Assembly (NCBI GenBank): GCA_013397435.1
Contig: VZRG01000787.1
Coordinates: 186,001 to 250,000, forward strand
DNA: 64,000 bases
Reading direction: 5' to 3'
Source of the DNA: Erythrocercus mccallii
Lineage: Eukaryota > Chordata > Aves > Passeriformes > Dicruridae
Of the stretch, positions 48,217-62,364 are shown piece after piece (position 1 is the first letter of the stretch; each line of letters opens with the position of its first letter). A program made the translations under genes and the position numbers. Under the pieces are notes generated by a model that did no database searches, had not been told where the DNA came from, and saw only the letters and a list, made by a program, of their open reading frames with translations.

Positions 48217-51200
48217 GAAATAGGCCCAGTCACATTTGCCAAGGGGATAGGGGTGATGCGGGGAGGGAAATTCACCTCTGCTTTCCTTGGGGAGGCACAA
48301 GAGTCCCAAGCGTCATCTCCAAGACTGCCTGCGATGTGTTTGATGTGCAGCCTGCGAATGGAGTTGCTTCAACACGCCAGTGTGCCTAAAAATATAAAAA
48401 TAAAAGCAGTGCTATTTTAAGGCTCGAGAATCAGGGATTATAAATAGCCCAAGTGGTGTGTTACTCCTGGCTGGGTGTGTCGGTCCTTAACCATCAGCAC
48501 TACTGTCACTTCCCTTTGAAGCAGCTTGCAGCTAATGGCTGCAGCTGCAGAGCCTCCTCTCTCTGCATTCCTGTGGTCTCCCCACAAGCACAGGGCACTG
48601 ATAAGGTGCTCTCCAGGCTGAGTGCATCACACCAGCCCCCAAATGGCCCCAAATTGAAGCACACACGAATGGGAGGTGAGTACAGGCTGGCAGGGAGCTG
48701 GGATTCAGCAGGGGGAGGCAGTGCTGGAGTCCAGCAGAGGTGGTTCTGTTGTACAAGCTGCGGAGCTGGGGCTGCTGAACCCCAGAAAAAGGCATAACTT
48801 TTTTCTATGCATTTTCTCTGCATCTAAGGCATCTTCAACTAGAAGAATAGTTGTGTGGTTAAGTGCTGATTTGGGCCTTGTGAGCTGTGGATTTAGTGCT
48901 CTCCCTTGTCAGACTTCCTCTGTGACTGGTTGGGATACATCTTTCTGCTGCCATCATTTAGACTCTTCCTGTGGCCAGGGAAGGAAAAGATGTTTAGAGA
49001 GCAATTTCAGCTCTCCATAATGGGCACCTCTAAGGTGTGGTGGACAGGCTGCAGTGAGGGAAGCCTGGAAAACACACCAAGGCTTGGCCCTTGCCTGTTG
49101 GAGGTGCCTTTATTCCCACTCAGTGGAGGCAACAGCAGCTGTGGTGATCCAATGTATAACAGTAAACTAAGCTGAAAGTCACACAGGTACCTTAAATAGT
49201 TGACTTTTGACTTTCTGACTTCTACATTTTTTTTTTGTTTTGTTTTGTTTCTGTCTGTTATTGCAGTGTGGTGGCTGGAAAGGAGCACCTTGGGTGGTGT
49301 GTTCCACTGCCTGCACACTGCTGGTGAGAGGCAGGGGGACAGGCTCTTCCTTGGAGGCTGTTTCCAAGAGGAATTCTGGCTGACTCTTGCACCAAGTAAT
49401 GATATGTTTATTTGCAATATATGGAGCCAGGAGCCGTCTCTGGGTGATAGGGATCTGGAGACTAGTAAACAAAAAAAAAAAAGGCAAGGAACTCAAACTG
49501 TAAGAAGAGTTGTTTGGGTCTAAAGAAAACAACTATAAACCAAATAATGATGGTGTTCAAAAAGGTCTGGAGTGGGGTATGTCAGGACAAGGTGCAAATG
49601 TATCTGCCAAGCCCCTGCACTGGTAGGATGCTAAAATCTGGGTTATTCTCACAGGGAGCTCTGAGCAGCTTGTACCCAGAAGGTGAAGCAAAGGGACTTT
49701 GTTGGCCATTTCTTCTTTTCATAACAAATAGAAATGGGCCAGGAGTCTCTCCTGGTGTAGCTGAGTCTTCCCCAGACAGGCAGAGCTTATTTCATGTTCT
49801 TGCACTGGAGGAAAGCTGGCAAATAGGCATCAGTAAAAGAAGCAAGACACCCTGATGTCTGAAGGTTTCCAAGAGCTCATGCTGAATTCTTACTCTGTAG
49901 CCTGCTTTAACCCATATGGCTGTGTCCTGACAGGATGCTCTGCTAGCACAGGCACCAAGCCATTGGTGACAGAGAAGATGATTGCCATCAAAAAATGAAC
50001 AGAAACAACAGCAGTGACAAATAAGGATCTTACAGGTTCAAACCTGATAAGCTGGCAGCTCCATCTCCAAAGCTGGATGTCTTAGCCTACCACCTAGAAA
50101 CAGTATTTTAGTAATCTGACTGCAGTGGGCCACCTGCATTCTCCACACTACTGACAATCAGGGAGCTTCTGGGGACCCTGAACATGGATCTGAAAAGTTT
50201 CAGTGAAGTGCTGGGCCAAAGATGAAAGCCTTTTTCTGGTAGCGAAGTTGTTAGTTCAGTCTGAGAGCAGAGACTTCTCCCATGGCTCTCTGTGGTCAGA
50301 GCTGCTCCTGGAGGGCAGTGGAAGGACTGATTTAATGCTGCACGTCTCCTTGCTTTTATGCTGAACTCTAAATCATGCCTGCGTTTGGCAGCAGCTTAGC
50401 ACCGAGTGCAGCACAGAGCCCGAGACCCCTGGGGTGCCACAAGCACCCAGAGCTCCTCTGCCCTGGCCTGGGGGATGCTTGCAGCTGAGCTCTGTGGCTC
50501 TGTGAGGGTGCACAGCACACACGGACACAGACGCAGACACAGACACACACAACCCATTACGCTATGAAGAAGCTCAGCTTGCTTTTTATTTCCTCTCCCC
50601 ACTCCCCCCTTCTTCTTTTCTATAATCATTGCAAAACAGGAACAAATGAGTGTGTCACTTTAAACCATGAAACCACTTAGTCCATAAAGACAGATTTGGC
50701 GTCTTTGTGCTGGCGGTGACAGGCCAGCGTCACTCCATAGTGATCCCACTGTTCTCCTCGGCCCCGCACCCCACTGCCCTCCCCACCCCCTGCCAGATTT
50801 GCTCCGTGTTTGCCTGCCTCTGTTTTTGTGGTTGGTAACCAGCAGAAGAATGGAATGGATTTAATGATTTGTTGGCTGCGGTGCTGGCGTGATTAAGTCA
50901 ATAAAGCTGCAAGCTGAAAACAGTGTAGTTACAGTATATGACTTTAACCTTGTTAATGCATGTTTACGTCCTCCTGCCCAACGTATAGCTGTATATTGCA
51001 TAAAGAAGATCTGACCAATCTTTAACCCATTAAATAATTCATAAAGTGAGAGCAGACATCAGCTACTTGCAGAGCGGATCAGTAACCATGGGGTCAGCAA
51101 TAACTTTGGCTCTCTGGACCATATCCAGCATGTTTAAACTCTGGTGATGTCACCAGGCGAGCTTCTAAGCTTAATCATTTGGATGGGAACAAAGGGAAGT

Positions 51201-54200
51201 TAACTGTTGACATGTAGTGTCCCTGCAGAAGGGACACGTGCAGTGCTCTGCAGCATCTCTGCCTGGCAGGGAGCGTGGCCAGGCTCCAGCCTCTTTTGTG
51301 CACTTCCCTCTTTCCTTACAGCGAAAGTGTGGCTGGCCAAATGTGCAAAGGCACGTGTTTCCTGGAGCCCTGTTATCTGAACTGACAGAGACACTGAAAT
51401 CCCACAGAATCCCACGTGAGAAGATGGTATTTGGGGGCACTCGGAAGGTTTTCTCACCGTGGATAAATTTTGAACGAAAAACATCTGCCATGTAAATGAT
51501 GGAGAAGGACATATAATGGGGTGGAACAGGGTGAAGACAGGGATGTGGGAGAGGATGTGGAGTGAAACTGGACCATTCTCCCTGCAGTAAAAATTGTCAT
51601 AATGAAATATCAAGTAGGACTTGCAGGAAGATCCCAAGATTTCCACACATAACTACCTCAGCTGGTCTCTTCTTTTTGTAAAGACAAAACATAGAGCTGA
51701 CTTGTCCCAGCACCAAGCTCTCTTCACACAGCTTCCAGCTGGGCACTGAGGGGTTCTCCAGGTGCTGTGATCTCCTAAGCTGTTGCAAGCAGAGTTTTTT
51801 GAGGACTTAAGGGTCAAGTCACGGGATCTTGGGGCGTGTGGCTGGGATGTGCTGCACTGCGCTGGGCTGTGCAGCCACGTTGGAGGCCTTGGGGGACCAT
51901 CACAACTCTGTGTGGTTCAGTGTTGCTCTGAGATGCAACCAGCTGTGGCCAGACCTGGAGGAGAGGTGTAAGGAGGAGAACATGGCAATGACTTGTGTGT
52001 GGAGCGGAGCAGGAAAAGCCCTCCCAGCTCTCACTGGTGAGGAAAGCAGTTCTGCCAGGTCTGGGGGGTTATGGCTCCAGGGCACAGGGAGAGGGACATT
52101 TCAGAGGTAAACCCTCACATTGCCTCAGGAAATTTCCCTCATTCCCCATTTCTGGGAGGAACTTTAATTCCTTTTGGAGGGAAGCTGAGACAGGGAGCAA
52201 TGGAGTTGTTTGCCCATGGTCACGTGAAGAATCTCTGTGTGACAGAACTGGAAACTGGACCTGGTCATGTGAGCCCAAGTCCATGGAATGGCTTTTGTCC
52301 TGTGACTCAGTAATGAAACAAACTCATTGTTCAGCATCATCTCCTTTAGAGGCTTGGGAATTCACCTGTAAGGATCCCAGCTTCCACTTCTCCTTCTGAC
52401 AGATTTTATGCTTGCAGTCTCATGAGCTCACCCTCCACCGTGTGTCCAGAGGGATGCTTGTGTGGCTGAACTCCTCAGAGTCTTGAATGCACAGCACAGA
52501 GCCAGGGGTGGTTGCATACAAACCTCCAGTTTCTTCACGTCTTCATGGCTAGGACTGCTGAGGCTGTTAGAGGCACCCAGGAAAAAGCTCACATGGTTAT
52601 TTGTGAGGCAGATGGCTGTGTACAGCAGAGCCTATCTCAGAATCCACCACATCCACCCAGTAATGAATTTTCCAGGTGCTCAAAGATAGGCACCTTGTGT
52701 TGGAGATTAGAGCCAGGACCTTCAGTCTGCTGTTGCCAGTATCTGCAGGCAGGGATCAGGGATGAGACTGACCCCCAGAGCTAATGCTGATTATTCTCAG
52801 TCAGTCATTCAGTTTCTTTTTGGTGGTTCTTTTGAAGATTCTCAATTTAATTTACCCTGCCTTTTTGTTTTGTTTTGTTTTCTTGGTTTGGTTTTTGCTG
52901 TAATCCAGAACAGCAGTCTCTGCTTCAGAGAAGATGCTCCAGAATTTATGGCAAGTCATATCTGAGCTGTGTAGAAATTCCATGTTCAGTTTTCTTTGTT
53001 TTTAGCTTGGAATGTTGTCTGATGCGCCTGAAAATCTTTCTTTACTGGTCTGTTGATTTCGATTAATGAACCCACATACACCTAGTGCTGTTTTATTATC
53101 ACTCACCCATCATATGGTGTTACAGCAGCTGGTAATTTTTGTGCATTGACTGCATTTTTTTTTTCTGCTTGATAGAAAACAGAGTTGCTCCAAGCATATG
53201 ATAATGCTGAATGGGGGGATCCCAACTTCTGACCCATAGCTAATATCCTGCAAGTCACATGAAGCTACCAGGGATTCTTGAGCTGCAGCTCAAAATGCCT
53301 GTGTTATCAGCAAATAAACACCATTAATTGCTTCTAATATGACGTGCAGTGGTTAAATGACAAGATTCTTATTAAAATGTGTGTATATCAGCCTTTCAGT
53401 GCGTATGAGGGGGAGTGTGAAGTGGTAAAATTATTTAAAATTGGTAGGGAGTATTTACAGGAAGACATAAAGAACTGTCTGTTGAGGAAAGCAGCATTTT
53501 ATGTTCTTGTTCTGGATGACCTTGCTCCAAGGACAAATCAGAGCTTTATGAAATGAAGCTGCAGATGGCTAGTCTCAACTCTGTAATAATGAAATGACAC
53601 AAGAAAAAATGAGACATCTACAGTTTGTAAATACAATCTGAATGGAATGGGAGAAAAGGAATTTTTTAAGGGGAGACGGAGTTGACTTGGTTACAGTAGT
53701 TCAGCTTCAGGTGTTTTAATAATAATTTCCATTTAAAAACATAATGGAATCGCTCCTTGTTCCCCATACTCAAGGTCACCTTAACACATTTTTCATTTTT
53801 AACACGTCAACATCTTGGTTTTAAAAATTTGATCATGAGGACTACCTAGTCACAGCCTTCCTTGTATCCATTATTTTAACATATTATTGATCACTGCATT
53901 TTGTTTTGTAAGTTACGGTGGTGACTTTTGACACCTGATTGGGCAGAGGATCTGATGAAACCCTTTTTAGGTGTTGGACTAGTTTCATCTGTTAGGAAAG
54001 AGTAAGGGTGTGAGAAGTTTAATACTGAAAAAGTGATGTGATACTTTTGTGCCAGAGCATGCTTTGTTTGTGCACTTACGTGAGAAATCAGGAGTAATTA
54101 TGCTGGGTTTTTAATGTGGGGAAGGTTTTCATGCAAAAGGTTTCTCGGAAGTTGTTAGGCAGCCAACTGGTATTGAAAGTGAGGAAGACTTGGGCATCTG

Positions 54201-57200
54201 CCTCTGCAAATTGATCCTTTGCATGACAAGGAAAAAGAATTTAATGGAAATATTAACTTGGAGAGAGCAGGGGATTTTCAAAATCTCAGTGATCCAGACC
54301 ACCTCCCTGCAGTTCACAGAGCTTTTCAGAAATGGGCAGGTAGAGAACCGATTTATCCCGTTAGCTCAAGATTTTCTGACTTTCACTTCATTACTGTGAA
54401 ATCTTCAGTATTTATCAGACCTCTTCTGCTCTCCCCAATACATAAATTTACCAGCCAGCCATTGCACTTCCCTGTAGCAGCTTCTGCTGGGTGTTGAGCT
54501 AACTCGACTGCTTTGGAATCTCATTGACACCTCTGAGAGCATGACTTGACATAACACAAGGATTGCCTGAGTCAAACCACTTTATAAGAGACGAGATACT
54601 GTAGTTTGTCATCGCAGCTAGCACAACCTCGTAGAGACAGGCAGAAGGACTACCAGCTGAAATTGGGTGAGATAAATACAGTTTTAGCTTATCTCATTCA
54701 ATTTATAGGCAAGCTGCCCTCCATGGGAACAAGAGCGTGGTGTCAAGGGTTGGAGAATCACAGCAGCTGTCCAACCCAAATATAAATATCTGTTCTGTGC
54801 AGAGAATTCAATTTTGGATCGTGACTATATGTTATACAGAGAGGTACAAAACACCAATCCCTGCATCTTTGGGTTTATACACAGAAAACCAGTAACAGAC
54901 ACAGTTTCTGTCAAAGAGTGGTGGCGCTGGATGAGTGTGACCCCAGAGTGCTGCTCTCAGGTGGAAGAAGAGTGCGTGAGCACTGCAGGCACCCAGGTCC
55001 CACTGCCATCAGAGCCTTCCTGAAAGGTTTCCCTTGCATTTGGGGTGGTGGATCAGAGCTGTTCTACCTTCACCCTTTCAGAGCTTTTAAAAGCACTTTG
55101 GATACTTTGATGGAATTTTGTTTTGCTTTGAACAGCATGAAGTATAAGAACAACTATAGGGAAATCAGTATTTCTTCCCCCTTCCTTTAAGGCAAGAAGA
55201 AGATCCTGATAAAATTGCTAGGCAGGTGTGGTGATCTTGTCACCGCTCCTAGCTAGGAAGGAGGACTGCCTTTCAAGGAAACTGTACATGCTTATGCTGT
55301 ATGAAAAGAACAGAAAAGAGATTTTTTTTTTTTTTTAACAAAACCATGTACCCACGGATCACTTACAGTCTTCAAACAAAGCCTTTTCCTTGACTGACAG
55401 CCCCCAAGATAAGCTTAGAAACTTGAGTCTGGCAGTATTTCACATGCTTGTGTATCAAGTAAATGGGTGAAAGATGGGTAAAAAAAACCCAGATCCACTG
55501 AACTGCACAGTTTGTTTTATCAATGTTCATACATTGTGCTAAAGCAAACACGCAAACAAACAGAAAGCTTTGGAGCATTTTTGAACTGAAAGGCTGTTTT
55601 ATCTTGAAGAGCATCTCTGAATTGTGAGCAGAATAGAGGAGGAAAAAAAGACAGAAAACTTCCAAAGAGCAGATGGAGAGTTTTGTTAACGGCAAGAAGC
55701 AGAGGCAGGAAGCACAGGTAACCCCAGAGTTCCACATGAAGCAAATGACAGAGGCATCTCACAGACATCACACTCTTGAGTGGGCTGACAGGATCCTTTT
55801 GAGAAACCTGAGCCTGGATTTTGTTTGCTTTATTTGTATGATTTATAGGTCACTATCTTAGCATCTAAGTGCATTAACAGCTGTGGAGGCCACGAGCCTT
55901 CTTTGTAAAGGTGACATCAAGGTGGGGATGCACAAAGTCACTACACACCAGGATGTGGCTTCCCTGTAATTCTAACTCTTTAAAACCATGAAGTTAGGTG
56001 AGGCAGCTTTAATGCTGTTGGTGTTTTAATTGCTTAGTCTGTAGATTTGTAGTGTGGTTGTGCCGTCCCCACCAAAAGTCTGAAGTCCCCACCAAAGATG
56101 CAGCACAGCTCCTGGATGGAAGAGGATACATCAGGGGGCAGGTGGGAGTGCAGGGAAATGTAGGGGCATTCGTTTGAAACTAGTATTTGCATTTTCTCAG
56201 CAGAATACAGAACTCCCTGTATGTAACAGATGTTCTTAAAATACAGAACAAAACTTGGTTGATGAAAACTTCACCCCACCCCTAGGGAACAGCTGTCCCT
56301 GCCATGAGCATGGATCACCCACGAGTCCCCAGCCCAGGAGCCAGGGCTTAGAGCAGGTCAGGAGTTGCTCTGCTCAGGTCCTGTAGCCATGGTTTTCTGG
56401 TTGTTTCTTGTGTTTCTTATTTACTATGTGATACCATGGTAAATACTTCAAGCTAAGTTACATTTGGTCGCCAAAACCACCCCAAACCTGGTGGGAAAAG
56501 CAGTTTGTCCCACTCATGTTCTTGGAACAAAAATCCACCCTGGGTGCCCCATTTCCTTTGGTGTTTTGTTTTTGTGCTGTGGCTCATCTCAACAGCCCTT
56601 CTGGTTAAACTCTGAAATCACTGGATTCAGCTGGATGCCCCACTGGAAGTAGAGGGAATATTTCTCAAATCAACAGCATCTTTTGAAATGGAATAAACTT
56701 TTTCAATTCAGGTACTAGAAGTATTTTTAATTAGCCCCTTTTCTGTTCCTCCACCACTGCTTTCAGTTAGGAAGTGCAGCTCTTCCCCGACTCTGCAAAT
56801 ATCTACTGAAATTTGCAGTGCTGCTTGCCTCTCTCTCAGTAACCTTGCTGTGACCTGGTTATCTATTAGAACCACAAAGAATTCAGTCTCTAATTAGTCC
56901 ATCTGTTAACTATTCAAATTCATGACTTAGTTTTATTGTCTGAGCCTTTAACATAATGCTGAATGGTCTCACCTGGCAGCTTATTTCTTATAAAGCAAAT
57001 GTGCCTTTCCAAGAGCCATTTTGGTGCAGATAACTGTCTTTTCAGCACTGGACAAATGAGACTGTCTAGCAGCCTGCAGTCCCCTTCCTGCCCTCACTGA
57101 AATAAATTGTACATTTCCAATAGCTCTGGGCTTAAGTCAATACAGTTTAACATGTACAATTTCTTTGTTATATTCTTTGGAGTTACACCATAAGAGCAGA

Positions 57201-60200
57201 TGGGAAAGTTTAATAATGATAAATGACTTTAGTGTTTTCTCATAGTCCTAAAAAACAATGAATGCTCTTTATTAAAGATTAGAGGGTTTTTTTACATACT
57301 TGCCAAAGAGTGATTACAGCTCTGGTTCAGATCCTTGGAAAGTCTTGCTTTTAAATTCTTTTTGGACTGTTTGTTAATGAGGATTCAGAGGAATTAGGGG
57401 CCATAAATTTACTCATTCTTGCTTAAGTGATGCCACAAAGTGATTACCGGGTATATCACTAAGTACTGAGGACTGAAGTTTATCAACCACGTTCACACAG
57501 AACGATTCATCTCCACACTCTGCATTTTCTACATAGTCAGATGATGGGGCTGGAGCTCAGCAGCGGGTTTTTGGAAGGATGTGAATTGATAACTGTACCT
57601 AGCAGGGCTCAGTGGCACTGTTTGCAGCACCGTTCTGCAGTTTCCTGGATGGTTTCTGGAGCAGACCCGCGGTGACCAGGGGCACTGGTTTCACTGGGCT
57701 GTGCAATAATGGCCTTTACACTCACAGTCAGTGACTGGACAGTGACAGAAGCACCGAACGTTCCTGCCAGCCTGGGGACTGACTCTTTTCCCCCTGCTCT
57801 CAGAACTGGTGCATGAGATACCAAGTCAGAATTGTGTCGTTTTCCTCAAGGCCTTTCTGTGCAGAAATTGCCCCGTTGGGAAGCCCAGGGAGTGCTGCAG
57901 GAGCTCTGGACCTGCTGTGACACTTTGCTTGGCAACAGGAACACATATTCCCAAATGCACTCTCCAGGTCTGTGTGGTGTGCCATTTAGTTAGGGATTCT
58001 GCCCATTTTAAGCCCATTTTAATATGAGTTTTGGGAAGGGAAAATGGAGAAAAAACCCTGATACCTACGTGTAAATGTTTTTTTTGTTTTTTTTTTACCC
58101 TCCAGTGTAACTGTACAGCTCAGCCACACGGACCCTTGGGTGGGAGCACCTACTTCAAACATTCCCAGCTTTGGCACCAGAATCCTCCTCTCTTTGCTGT
58201 CTTTCCGGATTTATAATGGGAGAAATCCAAACTACAGTCGAGTTAAGATTATTGCTGCTTTGGCTTGGTTTTACTAGGGGAAGGAAAGTGATTTTTCTTG
58301 GGAAGTGATGAAAAGGAAAAATGTTTAAAGTTCATTAACCTTTGGTACAGATTGCAGTGTCCTTTAGACTACACCATAGCTATTCTTAGTCATGACGTGC
58401 GAGTGGTTATTTTTTATTGTACAGGAATACAGTAGTTCCCACTAGTGGTGAAAAGAGAGAACTTTTTCCTTTTCCTTTCCGTTTTTCTTTTTTTTGTCTT
58501 AACCTAAATGTGAACTTGTAGAAGTCAGGATTTCGAATTCACTCTTTGGCTTCTCATCTATGCTATTTTGTCCTAATTTCCCCAAAAGCAAACTGCATAT
58601 CTCTAGATTGTTTTTTTACTGGCTAATTAAGTGTATACAACTTGGCTTGGAAAAACTCAGCAACCCATTCGGTGTATTTGCAAATGAACTTTGCTGATTG
58701 TCATTATTGCTATAGGGTGCCTGCAGAAAATCCCATATAATTAAGCAGTTGTACCACCACAGCACAAGAGCCGCAATTAATAATGTCATTTACACGTCTT
58801 TACCATTAATAATATGGAAAAATCAACATTATTTTCTTGATGATGTTTAGGAGAAATTAGAATGAGGTGGACATGATTAGGAAAAGAGATTTTAATGTTA
58901 TGACTCGTTAATGCAATAGCCCAGAGCAAGACATCAGAATGATTGTCCTTGCACTAAAACTCCTTTGCTTCAGTAAGCACAGACCCTCTGCACGCCACAA
59001 GACAAGTTTGGAGGAAATTGGATAGATGGCAGGGATTTTGGTGGTATGAACATTTCAGCATCTTTCATGTGCAGAGTACACAAACTGAATCTCTCCACTT
59101 TCAAATATTCCCCCAGAGGCAATCTGCATTATTCAAAGCTTAACTGTGGCTGCAGAATCCTGTCTGACATGAAAGCAGACTTCCAGCTTGAAATGAACTT
59201 TCATATTTACATCTGTAGTAAATCATATTTACTTTTTCCTCCCCTCCTCTTTTTCCGTGGGAGAGAGGGAGTAAAATGGGTAGGAGGGAAGGAGGAGGAG
59301 GAGAGATGTCCAGCAGAATTGTAAGCAAAGCACCAGTAATAAAATCTAGTCTTATGAGACTGCCCATGAATAGGAACGATAATGAGAGCAGTGATGAGCT
59401 GCAGGTTTGTGTCTTTTAGTAAATTATCTAGCGGGCATTTACATTTCATCAATTGTGCTTTTGCATAATAGACCAAAGTGCTACAACAAAAGGAGGCACC
59501 ATAAAAATGAGTAATTTCAGTGACCTTCTTGGTAATCCCTCTTAGGAAGAATGTCTTGGAAGGAGTTGGATAAGTCCTCATGGTGAAGCCTCTGGAAAGG
59601 TGCCCCAGGCTCAAGGAGCTTTCCTGGTGACAAATGCCTTCCCAGGCTTCCTTCTGGCCACTCTGAAACATGGCTCGTATCCTGTTTTTTCCATCTGAGC
59701 ATGCTTCTAATTGTCAGATGTCAGAAGGCACCAACCATTTTCTTCTTGCTTATCTCCTGATAACATTGATTCTCAAACAAAGGATGTGGGCTTCCATTCT
59801 GAAAACAAAGGAAGCATGGCCCAGCTAAGGATGCTGGATATAATATACATACTTCTCCCTGCCAATAATAACAAAACATCATAAATAATATAGAAGCTGG
59901 ATGTGAAAACAGAGCAGGGAATACTGTGATGCTGCTGTTCCTGGGTACAGCGCTCACGGGATCTTGTCCTTAGCGAGGCCTTGACTTCTTCCCTCCTTTT
60001 TCTCTTGTAGTTCCCTGAATACCTGACAGCTCCTAAGGTGTTTGGAATTCAATATTTTTTAAATACTTTTTCCATTTTGGGTTGTGTCTTCACCATGTTC
60101 TGGTAATTTATTTTTTTTTCTCTCCTCCCCACCGTACTCTTTCTTTGGAGGCAAGAGCTCAGCTGTCAAAGTCAATTTGGATCTTTCACTGAGGACTTAG

Positions 60201-60867
60201 GAAGAGGCTGGTTTGTGCCAGGCGGGAGCAGGGCTCACTGCATTTATTACTGATTTGTGCCCAGGCACGACCTGGCCCTGCATTTTTGTATGTTCTTCTC
60301 TCCTTTCACAGTGACCTTTTCTTCTTCATCCAATCTTGAAACCTCCAAGAACCACTTCAATCTCAGGCCCACATTTTCCTTATCTCTCTGGGTCCTGGCT
60401 CTGAAGGCACCTTCTCCACTCCTATGCCTTTAGTTTGCTCTTTTCCTGTAGGTTTTTCCTTTACATTCACATGCCAAATCCTACCCTGATGCAACTTTCC
60501 TTTCCTTCTGTCTTTCATTGTAACAGTTGTGAGAAATGTGATGCTTTCCTCGCACCCCTTCTGCCAGCCAGGCAGCCCTGTGACTGCAGCAGTGGTAGTG
60601 AATGGGTCCCTGTGGCCCTGGGCAACTCACGAGGAGTTTTGGATTAACCTTTCTCTTCTCTCACTTCTTCTTGTGCTGATCCTTAGAAATCAGAGCACTC
60701 CCTCACTGTCCTCACTGTAACACCCAAGGCCACGTGAGTCCAGGAGGGGTTTTGGCCTCGGGACAGCTGAAGACTGAAGAGACACCATCAGCAGAGAGGA
60801 TAAGAGCTTCTGTCGTTACCTCCCTGATGAGATTAATTTTCTTTTTTTTCCCCATCTCTCTTGGCAG
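48217..60867. other. MAMLD1: MAMLD1 27.5-kb intron, last part
   Basis: No supported exon until the acceptor at 60867. GTTTT-type repeats lie near 49231-49250 and 52864-52890, and a poly(T) run at 55322-55337. The stretch 58620-58960 is AT-rich, non-repetitive and dense in TAAT-core motifs. The last 30 nt form a strong polypyrimidine tract. Confidence 0.7.
55322..55337. repeat. Poly(T) run
   Basis: Homopolymer of about 16 T in the large intron, with no recognisable element beside it. Confidence 0.85.
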
Positions 60868-61014
60868 GATCAAAATGCCGGAATGGTTGCCAGGTTGCAG
60901 GAGCCAGGCTCCATCCCGAGCGGCGGCTCCGTGCCGGCACCAGCGGCGGTCAATGGCTACACCATGAGGAACCATTTACTGAAGCAGCAAATCATAAAAC
61001 GGCAGCTGATGCAG
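60868..61014 (+). CDS. MAMLD1: MAMLD1 coding exon 2 of those in the window (49 codons)
   Basis: The acceptor is TTGGCAG at 60861-60867 after a long C/T tract. The donor is CAG|GTACGG at 61014/61015. The exon is 147 nt, phase 0 at both ends, and joins directly to the reading frame ending at 33413. It encodes residues 568-616 of the joined product, starting DQNAGMVARLQEPG, passing through a Ser/Pro/Ala linker, and ending in a basic Gln-rich stretch (LLKQQIIKRQLMQ) that probably forms a helix. A comparable Gln/Lys-rich stretch lies at the same relative place in MAML2 and MAML3. The local C+G content is higher than in the flanking intron. The exon assignment rests on splice sites, phase and continuity with the next exon, not on transcript data. 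Confidence 0.9.
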
Positions 61015-62282
61015 GTACGGGGCCCGGTGCCTCTGGGGGCTGCTGTGCTGTCCTCCTCGCTGGCAAGGACAGGACTAACTGGAATGAGGAAATCATCAGT
61101 CAGCAAACACTAAGAGTGACCCTGCAATTGCCAGGCTGAGTCAGGCTGAGGCTGTGGTGAGTCTAGGATAAAGCCAAGAGAGGCCAAGGCCAAGTGCTGC
61201 TGTGCCAGAGCTGAGTGCAGATCTGCCCCTTCACATGGGAGGGAAGGATTTGGTCACCTCCAGATCCCTGACATCATTTTTGGTCAGCCACAGAGTTGGG
61301 TGGGAAGATGCAGACAGGGGAGGCTTCTTGGGCAGTGAGTCAGCCCCGGAGAGATGTTCTGCAGGCTTGCCTTTCTCTCTGGTTCCCTGGGGATTTAGCA
61401 GAGCACGTGTTAGGCTCCAATTTGTCCAGGACTTGACTGGTCTCTCTAGCAACAGAAGCCCCTGCAGGAGGTTTGCAACGGGCTGTGTGAGGAAGCTGGG
61501 ATGGGGAAATCCCACAAATGAATTGGGTAAAGCAGCTCTGACCGTGGGCCTCTGACTTTCTGAATGTGCTGCTGGATTTGGGTCAAGGAGGCTCGTTGCT
61601 GTGGATGGGAAATGAGATGAGAGGTAGCTCAGTAAAACCCTCTGTGAAGTCCTGTGCTTCTCCTCGATCAAACTCCCTTTCAAACCCAACTCTGCCTCCC
61701 TGCCATCACTTGGCTTCAACTTTTTCTGACACAGAGGGAGCTCCACCATCCCCAGGGAGCTCCCTAGGTCACAACTGCTGCCCACAGCAGGGATGTGAGT
61801 GCAGTGGTGGGTTCTAGGGCTAAATGGGAGACTGGAATCAGGTCACCTGGAGCAGCCCAGCCATGCCTTGCTCAGGGAGCACCTGCTGTGGATCCCTGGC
61901 TCCTGTGTTCTGGTTAGAAGCACACAAGGGGATGGCGCACATGGGCAGAGCCTTGTGAAGAAGCAGCAGCACACTTCACTCGTGAGCTGGTGAACTCAGG
62001 AGTCCCCATGTTTGTCCAGCTCCCCTTTGGCTGCCTGTGCAGCATCTGCTGAAGGTTGCAGTTCCCAGTGCTGGGCTGGCATCAGGACACCTTTGCAAGA
62101 AGGGAAATGTGAGAAATTAAGATTCAGTTTGAAGTGAACTGTCCAGGCTGAATCTCATCAGAGTAGGGGGGTAAAGGGTGTATGGGAGAGGTTGTTAATG
62201 ACAGTGGCTACACTTCAAGTGTCTGCTGCTCTTTTGCTTGTCAAGAGACTGCAACTTCACTATTATTCCCCTTGTTTTCTAG
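61015..62282 (+). other. MAMLD1: MAMLD1 intron of 1268 nt
   Basis: Bounded by GTACGG and TTTTCTAG. The open frames inside (up to 184 codons on the minus strand) have no recognisable domain. No repeats are recognised. Confidence 0.85.
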
Positions 62283-62364
62283 GAAAAGCAGAGACAAAAC
62301 ATGCTGGGAGTAACATCTGAACAGAGGAGCTTGTTTGCGGCTCAGCAGATAAACCAGTTTCAAG
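62283..62364 (+). CDS. MAMLD1: MAMLD1 coding exon 3 of those in the window (27 codons plus 1 nt)
   Basis: The acceptor is TTTTCTAG ending at 62282. The donor is CAAG|GTAAGG, with the exon ending at 62364. The exon is 82 nt, entering in phase 0 and leaving in phase 1. It encodes residues 617-643 (EKQRQNMLGVTSEQRSLFAA, then QQINQFQ) and the first base of codon 644. It continues the basic Gln-rich segment begun in the previous exon, so the composite LMQ-EKQRQ is split by a 1268-nt intron. The remaining G joins CC of the next exon to make an Ala codon, which restores the frame of the last exon and supports the boundary choice. Confidence 0.88.

Noticed and set aside
61231..61785. Minus-strand open frame of 184 codons in the 1268-nt intron
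   Set aside because: No domain or start context, and it lies wholly in an intron of the opposite-strand gene.
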